A DNA stretch of 64,000 nt, taken from Orbilia blumenaviensis. Its lineage: Eukaryota; Ascomycota; Orbiliomycetes; Orbiliales; Orbiliaceae. Position 1 is the first letter of the stretch. Every line of letters starts with the position of its first letter. The position numbers and the translations under genes were made by a program. The notes under the pieces are model-generated. The model was not told where the DNA came from. It ran no database searches and saw nothing but the letters and a program-made list of their open reading frames with translations. Positions 32,401-45,218 of the stretch are shown piece by piece. The stretch spans positions 496,001-560,000 of the forward strand of contig JAVHNS010000017.1 in NCBI GenBank assembly GCA_036872755.1. Reading direction: 5' to 3'.

Positions 32401-35400
32401 CAGCCAAAGTGCAGGTCAGATCTTATGTTTGAGTATGGAAATCTTGCTATTGATTGAAACGACTGCACCCTTGCAGGGAATCACATCGGATAAATCAATG
32501 GCATCGGGGGACCTCAACTCATCACCCATTGACGCCATCAGGCTATACATTCTTATCGGACCAAGCCTTGCCTGGTCTTGTTGGAACCAGAACTAACACA
32601 TAGTAAAAAAAAATACTCTGACAGCCTCACCCCTACGTCGAAACGGAATTTTAACATTCAAATATTCATATATCCGCCAACAGAAATGGATGAGGGCTTA
32701 CTCAGCTCTGAGGCGTACGATATCCGTACGAAGTCCATTAACGGAGTCCACAAGCTCACGGATAGCACGGCCTGGCCTTGTTACTCATGAGCTGTATCTG
32801 GGGGCGCGGCCGATCTCTGCCGTCATTCCCTCGACGGTCGTATTGATGTCTATGAGCCCCTAAGCAACTATCTAGTTGATGTTTGGTCAAAGATAGTGAA
32901 TGCTTTAGCCTGAGGGAGGATTTAGTTAATTCACAATAACGCAGATTACGGCCTCGTGTAGTAGAAGTTTCATTATCGGTTCTTACACTCAGCGAACAGG
33001 GTCCAGTCGTAAGTCTCGGAAGTGACAATTAATTACCATTCGTTTCGTGGGAATGTTATCATCTTAATGGGACCCGGGATCAGCGCCTGAGCTAAGATGA
33101 TGAATTCCGCTTTTGAAGATACGATATTAAGTAGCGAAATATTCGCTATCAGCGGGATAGGTGATGTCGTATGAGATGCTTTATTTCTCTATTATTTGCG
33201 ATTAGTGCTAAAAGGCCCTTATATCCCCTTGTATGTGAACGTTTTTGTCAATATTCAAATTATATATATGTGGGCGATCCATGCTGCGATACTTTGATCG
33301 TGAGCTGGGGGCGAGACCGTTTTGGCGGATCCCACAAACCGAGGTAAATAAATACTAAAAAACAAAAAAAATCTAAACTATGGAAATTTGTTAAATTTAT
33401 GGGATTATGGTAAGCAAATACAAAAACTATGCTCGTAAAGAAAAATCTCATAATATACTGATTTTGAAGGGGGCAAAGAGGTCAGGAACCGAATCCTACT
33501 TATGGCGCAGCAGGTCCAAAACCCCTTGCTTTCTACATATTACAAAACACGAAGTCGAAAAGGCTACTTAAACATCAAGATTCTATTAAAAAAATAAATA
33601 AAAAATTTGTAGTTTTAAACTATAAGTACACGCGTTTTCAAAAATCATGACTAGTAATTTGGTGTGCAGATCTCTCATACACGGGACTCCTGCCAGTTTA
33701 GTTCAGGTTAGTTTGCCAACTGAATCTAACCGAGTATATATCTCGCTCGCACTCGGGAGGGGTCTAAATGCAGGGTGAAAAAAAAACACGCGACTTATTA
33801 AAGCCCGCGACAGAGCAAAATTTAGTAGGTCCTAACATTGGTGAGATACCGAGTCAGAAGATTGCGAGGTAGTTAGCCCCAGATGCAGGCGTGATATGCT
33901 GAAGCCATACGCACCAAAAAGCAAGGGCATTCGAACAGGGGAGCAGAAGAGCTCCATGGAACGGATTACGCATACACGAGCTCACTTGGACTCTTTTTTT
34001 TTAAAAAAAAAAAAAAAAAAGGGTTCTGCACGCCGTCCTTCGAGGCTGGGTTCTGCATAAGAAGTAAGTAAGGGTTCTATATGCACATGACCTCTGGCTC
34101 CGTCCGATATCCTATCGGCAATTACGCTGGTATAACATAGCTATTATGCCGCAACCAGCGCCGGCTAGTTGTCATATGTCATGTCATCGATATAATCTTC
34201 AATACGTAAGTTCTTAGTAGTCAGTAGCAGCATAAAAACGCGGGGTATCCAGCATCCAAATCCGGCAGCTAAATCGATAAATCAAGAATACCCCCAAAGC
34301 AAAAAAAAAAAAAAAACTCAAATCAAAGCGATATCTAATCTAAATAATCCCGCGAATCGAATTAATCAGAAAACAAAAAATAAGAATAAAATTAAGCTTA
34401 AAAAAAGAAGCGAAACCTTCCTCGTCTCCGAAAGCGAATCAAGTACATAAGTCTCCGAATAGCGAAAGGAAGAAAAAAAAGGAAAGAAAAAAAGAAACGA
34501 GGAAAAAAGGATCTCGGATCGCTTTCGCGAGAAATATACCCCAAAACTGTCATAAAAAAGCGGGACGATACCACCTCACCCTCACCAATCCGGATAGGCC
34601 CATTATCGCATTGACATCATAAATCATATATTAAAACCCCACCAAGGGTCCCCTAGAGAGCCTATCAAGGCCCAAAAATAAGACAAGCCGGGCCCCTACT
34701 TTTGGGAGGTGGGTTGTATATACTACGTCAAACCTAATCTCAACGTCCGCTCACGTCTTCTTTGTGGCGATCTTGTCTTTATTCAGGCAATTTGTATATG
34801 GATGCATGTATGTATAAGCACGGTCTATTTGTAAACTATTTTAGTACTTCTTAAGGCTATTTGTTAAATAATATATCATATATATATCATATATATACCT
34901 AGCAAGAATATAAGCTAAGTACTGAGTCGGTAAAATAGGTAGAGTAAGTAAGTACCAAACAACCAAAGCAAAGCAAAGACCCAAGAGACAAACAAATGAG
35001 AGGTAAGGAAAGGAATGTATTCCAGCAACCGAAGAAGAAAAAGAAAAGGAAGTCGAAGAATGGAGAATGAAGAAGCACACATTTCAAAAGAGAAAAGGTA
35101 AAGGTAGAAGAAGAAAGATTAAGATAGACTTTTGGCACTTTCTTGAGCATCATTCCCCATGTTCTGTTCCTAGGGATATTTTGTTATAGCTCGAAAAGAT
35201 AGGTAGATTAAAGTTAAAAAAGAGAAATAAAATGGTCCAAAGATGTAGAAAATGTGTCTCGTACCCAGACCTTGTAGAAAATATAATAATGAAAATAAAT
35301 AAAGATGAATACTTCTACCCAAATGTTTCAACTCCTAGGATTCCCTTCCCTTGCTACAAAAAGATAAAATAAAAAAGAAAACGAGATGATTTTTGGAAGG

Positions 35401-35862
35401 AAAATGAAAAAAGAGGTATCCTGGAAATATCAAAGAAAAAAAAAGAAAAAGGAAAATGGTACTTCGATAGGAAGTAAAAGAAGCGAAGTGTAAAAACGAA
35501 AGGACAAGCCCGTGTGTGCGTTTTTTCCCTTTCCGGTAGCCCAAAAAAAAAAGAAAACAGAAACAAAAAAGAAGGCTCCCCAGGCTGAAGAAAGCTGACA
35601 GCTGGAAGATATGTATGAAATAATTACAATCCCGAAAGAAAAGAAAAACAAGAAAAATTGGAGGAGAAAGGGGAACGATTTGGTATCAATAACAAAAAAA
35701 GAGGCCCTACGCTTGCCAGCATATACGTTTGTGTGTCGTGATATCGTTATGAAAACACAATTCGAAAAGTTCCAGGCTTTTCTATACTTGTGGCTTCCGT
35801 CTCTTACTCTTTTTTTGTTTTTTTAAAAATTTATTTGTTTGTTTGTTTATTTATTCCTTCAT
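29402..35862. other. Long gene-free block (6.5 kb)
   Basis: No family is recognised in any frame. The stretch 31.9-33.3 kb differs in texture: few homopolymers and short coding-like frames such as 32387-32596 and 32578-32790 (+), but no domain and no convincing splice joints. A T9A18 junction is at 33994-34020, directly followed by three GGGTTCT-containing copies (34021-34085). From 34.3 to 35.8 kb the DNA is purine-rich and low complexity. Confidence 0.5.
33994..34020. repeat. T9A18 homopolymer junction
   Basis: Nine T followed by 18 A. Immediately downstream GGGTTCTGCA occurs twice (34021 and 34048) and a related GGGTTCTATATGCA once. Confidence 0.85.
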
Positions 35863-38800
35863 TTATTCGTATTGACTATGCCACCCCCATCCTTGAGCCT
35901 GCATGGGATGTCCAGAAACCTGCTCCTGAGGATGTGCCGTCTGGAAAAACCCACCGCCGTACCCGCCGTTTGTCCCTACAACTGTGAAGACTGGCTGGTT
36001 GGGATCATGTAGCTCCATATCTTGATGTGCATACATGAATGGGTCGTAGAACTGTTGATGGTTATCGTAGTATAATGATGAGATAACTTCATCTGGTGCA
36101 CGGGATGCAAAGTCGGACATCTGGATGCCTGATGGTTGGGTATCCGGTAGGATGGCATAGTGGTCTTGTGGTGAGACCATGGCTGCGGGAGTGGCTTCGG
36201 TAAGCACCGGCTGGTCGACATCCATACCTGTTGGTGAAACTGTTGTCGGCTCTACATACTCCTCAACCGTTGGCCGATGTGAAGGCGCTTTGCGAGGTGG
36301 CGAGGAAGGGGTAGATTTTGTCTTCTTAGCCTCCTTTTCTTCCTCTGCAGCTGCTGCTTCCGCGGAGGACAAAGCAAGGGCCTCTTCAGCCATCTGTTCA
36401 TCTGCCTCCTGGCTTGCCATGAGAACGCCGCCATACTCAAAGATCGTTAGACCGGTGCCTCCTTCGACTGGAACCCGGGGATTTGGGTCTGGTCCAGCAG
36501 GGCGCTCCGCCTCTCTCATCGCGGCGTTAGAGTCACCGTGTGGCCCCTTGCCTTTGGCCTTGCCCCTACCCCTGCGCTTCTTAGTGGCTGGAACGATCGG
36601 TGGTGGCTTGCTACCTAGGACCTCGTAGACAACTCTTGCCATCTCCCCGCGGACTTGCAGGCCCTCCTTTCGGACGATTTCACGAGTAGCCCTGCGGATA
36701 ATGATGAAAAATCTGACGGTTCGGTCTGGTGGTGGGTCGGTTTGAATAGGCAGCAGTGTAATCAAATCTTTGACCGGCAAGAGCTTGATGAGGAGGAACT
36801 CGTTCTTCGAGGGTTCTTGGGGTAATCTCCTGGCCCAGAAGTTGATCATAGTCTATCCACATTTTGCGTTGTTAGTGTTATATTCAGTTTTGGTGAAGTT
36901 ATTCACAACTTTTCAACTCAGGAAAAAGGAGAAAGAAAGAAAGAAGGAAAGAAAAAAGAGTTCTTACCTGTCTCTCCCTCTTTGGGAAGCCACAAGTATC
37001 CATGAAGAGATCCAAAAAAGCCGAAAGCTTCTCATAAGCTACTGCAAAAGACCTCTTCTCGTTCTGTTCACCCTTAAAGCTCCAGTCTAACATGATACCC
37101 GGGTTTCTCTTCTTCGCATCTTCACCGTGTCCTCCCAACTCTCCAACTTCGGCACTACCCCATCCACCTTCAAGTTGTGTTTCCATCCTGCTGATGTACC
37201 ATTTCCCACCAGCACCCTTAGCCTGGCTCTTCTTCAAAAGCGTGATCTTTTCGGGCGTCTTGGTGTTCTCGGGCTCACTGATAACTCGCGTGATCTTACC
37301 ATTACCTTCAATCGACATTGTAAGATTCACGTGTTCACCAATAGCAGTTGCGAACATGCGATCGTGCTCGAGCGGGTCGGTCGGCGGTATGACGGTTACG
37401 GTTGGCGTTAACCGGATCTTTAGATCTATTGGCTTCACACAATGGAAGGTGATATGAGGGCATAAGAGAACGCTGCTGGACTGCGGTGTGTCGATGCTGT
37501 CCCACTGTGCGTCGAGTGGAGACTGGGAACGGATAGATGAGGTTCCATCTTCGGCCTGGTCTACCTCTGGCTTGGTAGCACTGATGACAGCTTGGGCTGA
37601 TACTTGTTGGATTATGTTTGATACTGGGAAGCCTGGGGATAGTTGCATGTTCTCTGTTGAGTAGCTTGGGAGAACAGGGGCGGGGTATGCCTGATGTTGT
37701 AATTCAGACGTTGGAGGGTCTAGAAGATATAATAAAATGATAGAGAGAGATGTTAGAGAGAGACCTTGGGGGAAAGGGTTCCTTATGACTTGTTCCTTTG
37801 TTTCTCACGTTTCTTTTCTTTCTTTCTTGGAACGGAGATAGATATATACTAATATCTAATCACGCCATGGGGAAGGGGAAAAAAGGGCCAGACTAACCAA
37901 TATCTTCGGGCATAGGAGATGTCTCAGCAGCAGGGAAAACAATCCCAAGCCTCTGTTGTTCCTTTTTAGCATCAACAGCGGCCCAAGGGTCCCCAGAAGG
38001 GTACCAAACATTCGGAGATCGAAGAAAGTTCCAACCAGATCCAGTTTCCGGATAGTAGTCCACCTCAGTCGCAGGAGTCAAGCTACTGTGTGACATGTGT
38101 CGGTAGCCTTCCTCTGGGAGATAGGACATTGTAGAATGTGAGACCGAGGACTGTGAGGAGAGGGAGCCACGCCGACCGGGATGCACACCACTTCCTGACA
38201 ACGGACTTAAGCCAGTCGACATTGGAGTGGTCATGGATGACGGGAATGTCTGCTTTTCGCTCATAGCTCTTGAACCTATTTAAGAAAGAAAGAAAATATC
38301 CAGATATGGTTTGTTTCTTAGCCCAATGTCCTTTTGAAAAAAAAAAAGGGAAATGTCAAAGTATATAAAAAGAATTAAGTAAGTGTGGTTTTTTGCTCTG
38401 TGCCAGCAGGGGAGGAAGAAGAACACCTTGAGGAAGGGAAGGAAAGAAAAAGAAGAAAAAAATTCAACAAGGAAGAGCAAAAAAACAGAAGAACGGCGAA
38501 AGGAAGAAGGGGGAAAAGGGAAAGGGTCGAAGGGAAACAAAAAAAACGGCGTTTCCTGTCGTTTCCCTTCCCCATGTCGTTTCGAAAAAGACAGGACAGG
38601 ACCGAGAGGGGAAAGACAAAAAACTTAAGAGCAGGTAAGGTATTCTACATGAACCAATTAGGAGCCGTACCCATTGAATATTGTGTAAACCGCTGAACCT
38701 CCTCCCGAGCATTGACATGCGCAGCGTGTCTTTGTTCTTCTAATCTCCGTTCTTGCGCTTCAGCTCTCTCGAGTTCGTTTCTGAAAGCCCGGGACGGGCT

Positions 38801-39448
38801 GTAAGGAGAGAATGTCTGGACGGAGGCTGCCCCGCCAGTCGGATCTTTCTTCATGAAGGCAATGCTGTATGATGAATTCATAGACATCATTCTTGGTGAA
38901 AGGTGGTCGCTCATGCGCCTCAAGGAATTCTTAGACGCCTGGAACCCAACGGGGAAACTGAGCAGCAGGTGCGTGTTTGGCTTCATGAACTGCAGGTAGT
39001 TTTTCGGATTTACAACATCGCCTTCAAATGTAATTATAGTTGGCGGCGACGAGAATGAAAACGTGTAGAGATGGTGGATAGATGTAACCAGGTCCTTTTA
39101 ATAGAACAGGAAGAAAACGAAAGATTTCAATATCAGTCAGTATGTGAATATACTATTTCCAGATCTACACCGCAGCTAAGCTAGGCTTTGATCGTAGGCG
39201 CCCGGAGAGCTTCCGGTAGGACCAAAATCAGGCTAAACGGGCGGGCATATATGAAGAAGGGGTGATGGGGGGGTTCGGAGGTGAAGGGGCGAGGTAATTG
39301 GGGAGGTGGGGGGTGGATTGGAGCTTATAGAACATACCTCCCAGCAATTTATTTTAGATAGAGGGATGCAGAAGATCTGCGGTTCACCTTTCTTTTGGAT
39401 CATGAGGACGGGCACGGCGGCCCTTTCAGTGGACTGCTGTAGAGACAT
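35863..39448 (-). CDS. Protein with an uncharacterised conserved domain and a basic NLS-like tail (884 aa, five exons)
   Basis: Exons 39448-39338, 39094-38671, 38275-37898, 37719-36968 and 36852-35863 join in phase (GTATGT, GTACGG, GTTAGT and GTAAGA donors) to 884 residues. Exons 1-2 encode a compact region (about 1-120, with TIITFEGDVVNPKNYLQFMK) and a coiled-coil-like RNELERAEAQERRLEEQRH. The middle is Ser/Pro-rich. Residues of about 390-610 carry CPHITFHCVKPIDLKIRLTP, later LDWSF, then FLDLFMDTCGFPKRERQ across the last intron, FWARRLP, and PPPDRTVRFFIIIRR. This order matches, from memory, an uncharacterised domain in bacterial and basidiomycete proteins (KPVIYLYPP ... YLFWEA ... FW..RLP ... 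P.PD.V.RVF). A basic KKRRGRGKAKGKG cluster (about 646-658) may be nuclear targeting. The rest is acidic and low complexity. Start: an in-frame stop lies 10 codons upstream with no acceptor between, but a CTAAC-CTACAG acceptor overlaps codons 1-4, so an undetected upstream exon is possible. Function unknown. Confidence 0.7.
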
Positions 39449-42400
39449 GGAGATAAAAGCGTTAGAGACCGAGTTTTACACAAAAACGATAAGGCTAAGC
39501 AATGAGACATGATTTGAGGCAAAAAACAAAAGAGGGAACGACCGGTATCAAAAAGGGAAAGAAAAAAAAAACGAGGGGTGAAAAGGATTCTCTCAATTTC
39601 TCGATTTCGACTTCGACTTCGATATGTATCTTGAATTTTATTTTTATTTTATTTTAGTTGTCTCTTTTTCATCTCTTTTTCATCTTTTCTTTTTTTTGGT
39701 ATTTTATCTTTTTTTTTCCTTTTCTGTAACAAATTGACTTGGGGAAAATATGTGAATAGGGTAAAAAAACACAAAAGTGGAAAGAAGCGGAACTGGAAGG
39801 AAATGGAAGAGAGGAGAGGAGAGGGTATCGGGCGTGTATACCATATCCATAGGTGGCGTATCTGGCATATACGATTCCATGTTATGTTAGGTTAAGTTAG
39901 GTTATGTAGTATAATAGTCGTTATGTATGTTTCTGTTCAAAAAAAATAAAAATATAAAATAGTAGTAGTAATAATAAAAATCACCCCCAAGCGCTCTTAT
40001 GCGTGTGCGTGTGTATGTGTGAGCGTTCTTCTTCAGGTATAGATAGAGATAGATGTGATAGCACAGAATGGACGAGAGAGAGGAATGAGGAAGGAGATTG
40101 CGGAGTTTCGGATCGCACTGGAGTAGGTATCCGTGAGGTCGTGATCATTCGATGTTGTGTGCTGCTGCTTGGTCAGAGCACTGGTGATACAGAAACCCCA
40201 AGCAGGAGGTGATGGAGGTGTAATTTTATATTCGTCGAGGTTGTCTGGATGGTGCTGCGTTGAAAAAAACGAAAGGGCACAGGCTATAACAGGGGACCCG
40301 TTATAGGTCTGAAGTTGGGAAACTATGCTAGCGCTGCAACAATCTTGAAGCAGGAAAAAATGTGGTACCAAACTGTCAGATCCTGGAGTCGACGTGGTCT
40401 GAGCGATGCAAAGCAAGCAAGCAAGGTTTCGAGGAAGCAAGCAAGCCATCAAGCGGATCAAAGAAAGCAAAGCAAAACAAAGTGGGCTAGTTACCGGTTA
40501 GTGGTTCGTGGTTAGTGGAGCATGCAAGTCCTCGAGTCCGGTGGATGGATATGGATGTGGATGTGGATGTGGGAAGGGTGCATGCATCCGCGCGAGCGAT
40601 GCAGTCCGAGTTCGAGTCGAGTTCGAGTACTCGAGTGCCCCACCTCAGTCACGATCTGTTAAGGCCTCGTAACCTCAGCTGCTCGCGGCATGTCCGTAAA
40701 AAAGGATGTGAAGGGCCCCAATGGTAGAATTCCAATCTTCCAAAGGGGTGCGATGCATGACAAAATATTTCTTATTCTCATCCCCCGTCCTCCATCCTCC
40801 TCGCAGCGCATCCGGGTGTGGATGGTTCTTTTTTCGGGGGAGGTGTCTGGTCTGTGAATGCAATGTTGGGCAATGTCAGTCAACATGTTAGCAAACCCAA
40901 AAAAAAAAGGAAAAAAAAAGGAAAAAAGGAAAAAAAAAAAAAAAAAAATAGCAGGGCTAAGCTAAGCATCCCAAACCAAAAACAAAGGCTGGCAACGGGC
41001 TTGGGGTGAGGAATAGTCGGAGGGGGGGTACGGGTGTGAAAGGACCATATCCATGTCCTTGCCGGCCAAAACTCGGGTCGACTTGTACGCAGGCAATGCA
41101 CCCGCGGCGAAGGCTTTGCATCTCTCTGCTTGAATTCCTTTTTTCGTTCATTCACTTACTTGTTCAGGAACTTCCCAGGGGGAGGGGTTATACGACAGGT
41201 GATTATTGGACGCCGCCGCTGCTTTTTCCTCTTCAGTTAGTTCCAAAATGCTCCCGAGGATGTGGTTGCGTTCTTGAGAACCTGCATGGGGACCTATTTT
41301 TGCTCGAGTCTAATCGTCGCTAAAAGGACGCACATATGGAGCCATTGTCGAGCGGGGCGTTATAGCTAGGACTCTACGTACCTAGTGTATACTACCCTCA
41401 TTGGGTTCACTCGCTACGTATGTAGGTAAAGTATACTAGTATAGTCAATAGTAAAAATAAAATTTAAATTAAGTACGGTGCTAGGTATGTCATGGACCTA
41501 GTCAAAGTCTGGAGGTATGTACATGATGTACCTACATACATGCATAAGATACTTACATAACTACATCATACATCAGACATGCACTGGGGGGCCTACAGCT
41601 AGTACTGCACTGTATCTAAATATTTATGCCGGCCTGTCTGTCCTGACGCCAGAAATAACGTCGAACTTAGCTTAGCAAAAGAAAAGAAAGAAAATACCAG
41701 GACGTGGAATTATAAAAAAAAAAACCATGCTAAAAGGCCAAGAGAGTGTGTGTCCGTCTCGTCCAGCTTGATAGAATAATAATACATGCCTAGTATATAC
41801 TGTCCAATGCAATGTATGTGCGAGCAAAGATAATCATATCATTTACATCGGTCGGAATATCACGGCGCGATTACTTTTCGTTCGGGGAAAATAAAATCGA
41901 AAAAAAAAAAACCTGCGGGTGATCACGATCGATTTCTCGGGCAGGGGTGATGCCTAAGAAAAGATACCCCTTCGCATCAATTTACCTTCCGTCGAAGAGG
42001 GGGGTCCATCGTGAAGCTGGTGATATTGATCGTCATAAGAACCCTTGGCCTTAGCCCTTGCCCGATAATTCCCTTTGGACTAAGAGATGTTTTCGGAGAG
42101 GCCTAGGCAGCGGCCGGCGGCCGGGACCACGCGCGCCCTCTGCTTCCCTCTCCCTTCCTCTCACTTTCTCTCTCTCGTTCTTCATCCCTCGCCAATTGAA
42201 TCAATCTTGCATACGCATGCAAACCGGGGTCCGGTGGGCCTGTGTGGGTAAGATGTACCGGACGCCTCAAAAAAATCGAATCGAATCGGAAATCATCATC
42301 AATCTTGCACAAGTTCAGCATTATATTATTATCAGTATTATTAACCGAGGCATGGCAGGCACTGCAGGCCACCACCAACCCGGCTCAATTACTAACGAGA

Positions 42401-45202
42401 TTTCGATCGAGATCTCATCCCACCCCCATGGACAAAATGCCTGAAATGGAAGGAAGGGGCCAGATTAACGAGGGTTATAATCTGATACCGGATCGGAAAA
42501 CTACGTAAGTGGAAGGGATTTCGAGGGGGGTGGTGGGTAAACGATATCTACACTAGTATCGAATCTTAACCAGCATTGTAGTGCGGGGGTTAGGGTAGGG
42601 GGTGGAAGGCGGTCCAAACGTTCGTATATGCATTGTCCATGTATGAGAGCATATCTAAGGAACCTGCATCATCATCATATCGTACATATCATGCTCGAGA
42701 ATGCAAATGCATGGTTTCAAAGGGTTGATAGTAACGACCAGCTAGCCAACTATGTGCAATAGGTAGTTAGATACCAAGGTACTTAGCTACGTATACGTTA
42801 GCTAGCCAGCCAGCTAGCTAATAGAAAGGCTCAAGAATGTAGAAACGTACATGGTACATACACAGACATGGACATGTCATCATACGTACCGGCCTCGCAC
42901 AAAAAAACCAAAAAAGAATCAATCGAAGAAACCATGTACCAGCCCGACCGGGACGAAAGGAAAAGAAAAGAAAAAGAAGCTAAGAAGCTACGCTCTACGC
43001 AATCGCCACAGCCCTCAGCCGCAAGGGTGATCTGCAAGAATGGTCCGAGTGGCACTTTTAGTTGAGAGGACCCACAGAATTTCCGAGCACAGCCACCACA
43101 TATCCATACCAGCCTCGAAATGGTACTAGCCTCACAGACTTGTGAGAGGCGCGCATATTTATCTGTGCACTGTGGCTTGCAGGCAGCATTTCTGTCGTCC
43201 GAGGGAACCCATATGATGACATTCGGACAGGGATTATGTCCTTCCGGCGGCAGGAACCGTTTAGTGTGACCTCCTTCAACAATCAATCTAGACCCCCTTC
43301 GAGCTTTGTTTCTTAGAAAACAGGGAAAGAACAAGGAAAGAAGGATGAACCGGACCAAGACCCTTACCTCATCTTGAATTTCGTGCAGCTTTGAGTTTAG
43401 TTTCTATCACACTCTCTTCTTTCCGCGACCAGCATCTCATAGGCTCGGAGAATTTATTCTTCGACCAAAGCAAATCTGCACAGCCTTTCCGTTTAACATG
43501 CATTCCCCAGGAATGAGACATTCACACACACACGTAGAGTGAATAGTGAAGATCACCCACGAGGCCCTGCTACATACGTGCATTGCAAGCCACGTATTCG
43601 CCGTAAATCCCCCCCAAAAAGTGGCTTGAACCATCCGGCTTATTAATTCTTGATTTTTCGATCACGAGGAAACAAAAGTAACGTACATAGTCACGATACT
43701 ATAGTAGTAACAGCATTTGCAAATCAAATCAAGAAACGAAACTGATCCAATCGGCATAATCACAAGGGAAAAAAAACCTTGCTTATCTCCGTGAATATCG
43801 ACTTCACAAACAATAAGCTTTAACCAGCAATTCGTAGATCCCTACCGAGGTTCCTTTCCACAGAGAGCTGATAATCGTGACAAATCACGATATCATCTGC
43901 TGCTATTGCTGCACAATCGAATCTTATTTTCTTTGTAATATTTTATATCTACTATTGTTTCCAAAATGCAAAAGCATGCACGAAGCAAAGTCCATTCCTG
44001 ATCTTCGTTACAAAGTGCATTTTTATGACCCGCCCCGTTTTGGATTTATATTATAAACTGCATCCCGCAAAACGTGGACAAGGGAATCGAAGTGCCATTC
44101 CGGGCCCGGGCCCCACAAGATCTCAGGAATTTCCGAAATGAAGTCCAGAAAACAAAATAAAATGCGTTACAGTCCATGCATACTCACACGATTGTTAGAG
44201 CCAAAGCACCAGCCATGAGAAAAAAATGAAATAACGAAAAACGCCACAAATGGTTCCCCCAAAAAAACCGTAAAAAACGAACCTGCAGACCCGGACTGAA
44301 ACAACAGCCTTCGTTCGTTAAATCGAAGGGGCCATTAGTTAGGGCTTGATAATACAGATTAGGGATCGGGTCCGAGAGATCCCAACGCCATCGGAATCCA
44401 CAATTGAGATGGTTAATATGCAAGACAAAATGCAAGACACTACTCTCCGGTCCCTGACCAAGTTCTTTGTTCGCTAAGACGCAAGTTTAACTGGCCTGGA
44501 GAGCCGCAAAGAAAAGGGATCCCCCAGGTTTGACCAGCGGAAAAAGAACCAACGAATCAAAAAGGACTCGTGTCAGTGGGTCGTTGATGGAAAAATAAAA
44601 AACAAGGCCCGACGGCCGGAACGAATAGCGAAAAAGCGACAAGAGCAGAGAAATAAAAATAAAATAAAAAATTTTCCTGGTAACGAAATGTAATAGTGCC
44701 CAGGTGTTAAGACCGCCTAAAATAGGAACAGTCGGCATCGCCGTGGACCGAAAGGGTAAAGATTCAGTAACCGGAATCCGACCAACAAAAGGTTCCGAAC
44801 TAACCCCAACCACCCCCAAAACTTTCCCCAAGCAGACACTTAGATTACCTGCTTGGGTAGTAGCTCCTAAATGGAAAGGGCTGCAGAGCAAGTATAAGCG
44901 GGGTGGTGGTAGATCGACTCTTTCCAGAGTAGTGTTGACCTTCAGAACGTATAATATTCTGAGAAAAAATGGGGGAAGAAGGAAAAAAAGGTACGAGTAC
45001 CAAATAAGTCGGGCTCCACTTCGATGCATCGACGCCGCCATTATCCCTCGTGTTCTTCGGCTATCCATACATGCCGCAAAGGTCTCAAGTCGCAATCGCA
45101 ATCGCAAGACACCTTTTAGACACACGCACACACCCTTTCCTTTTTCCGGAAAACCCTTGGGGATTCTGCGGCCTGTTTTCTTTCTTTGCCTTCCCTTTCT
45201 TC

Positions 45203-45218
45203 CTTTTTCCGGAAAAAG
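45203..45218. repeat. Perfect 16-bp palindrome CTTTTTCCGGAAAAAG
   Basis: Self-complementary over 16 bp. A shorter version (TTTTCCGGAAAA) occurs about 60 bp upstream, near 45142-45153, so the element is locally repeated. Confidence 0.85.

Noticed and set aside
35863..39448. Assignment of the five-exon gene to the developmental regulator Medusa
   Set aside because: Its conserved stretches do not match the domain pattern I recall for Medusa proteins; left unnamed.
39885..39910. TTAGGT/TTAAGT units resembling telomere repeat
   Set aside because: Only two or three degenerate units, hexamer not TTAGGG; too short for an interstitial telomere.
42831..43358. Minus-strand 175-codon frame with CGGCARKFCG
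   Set aside because: Cys spacing does not match a known zinc finger and the ends are low complexity.
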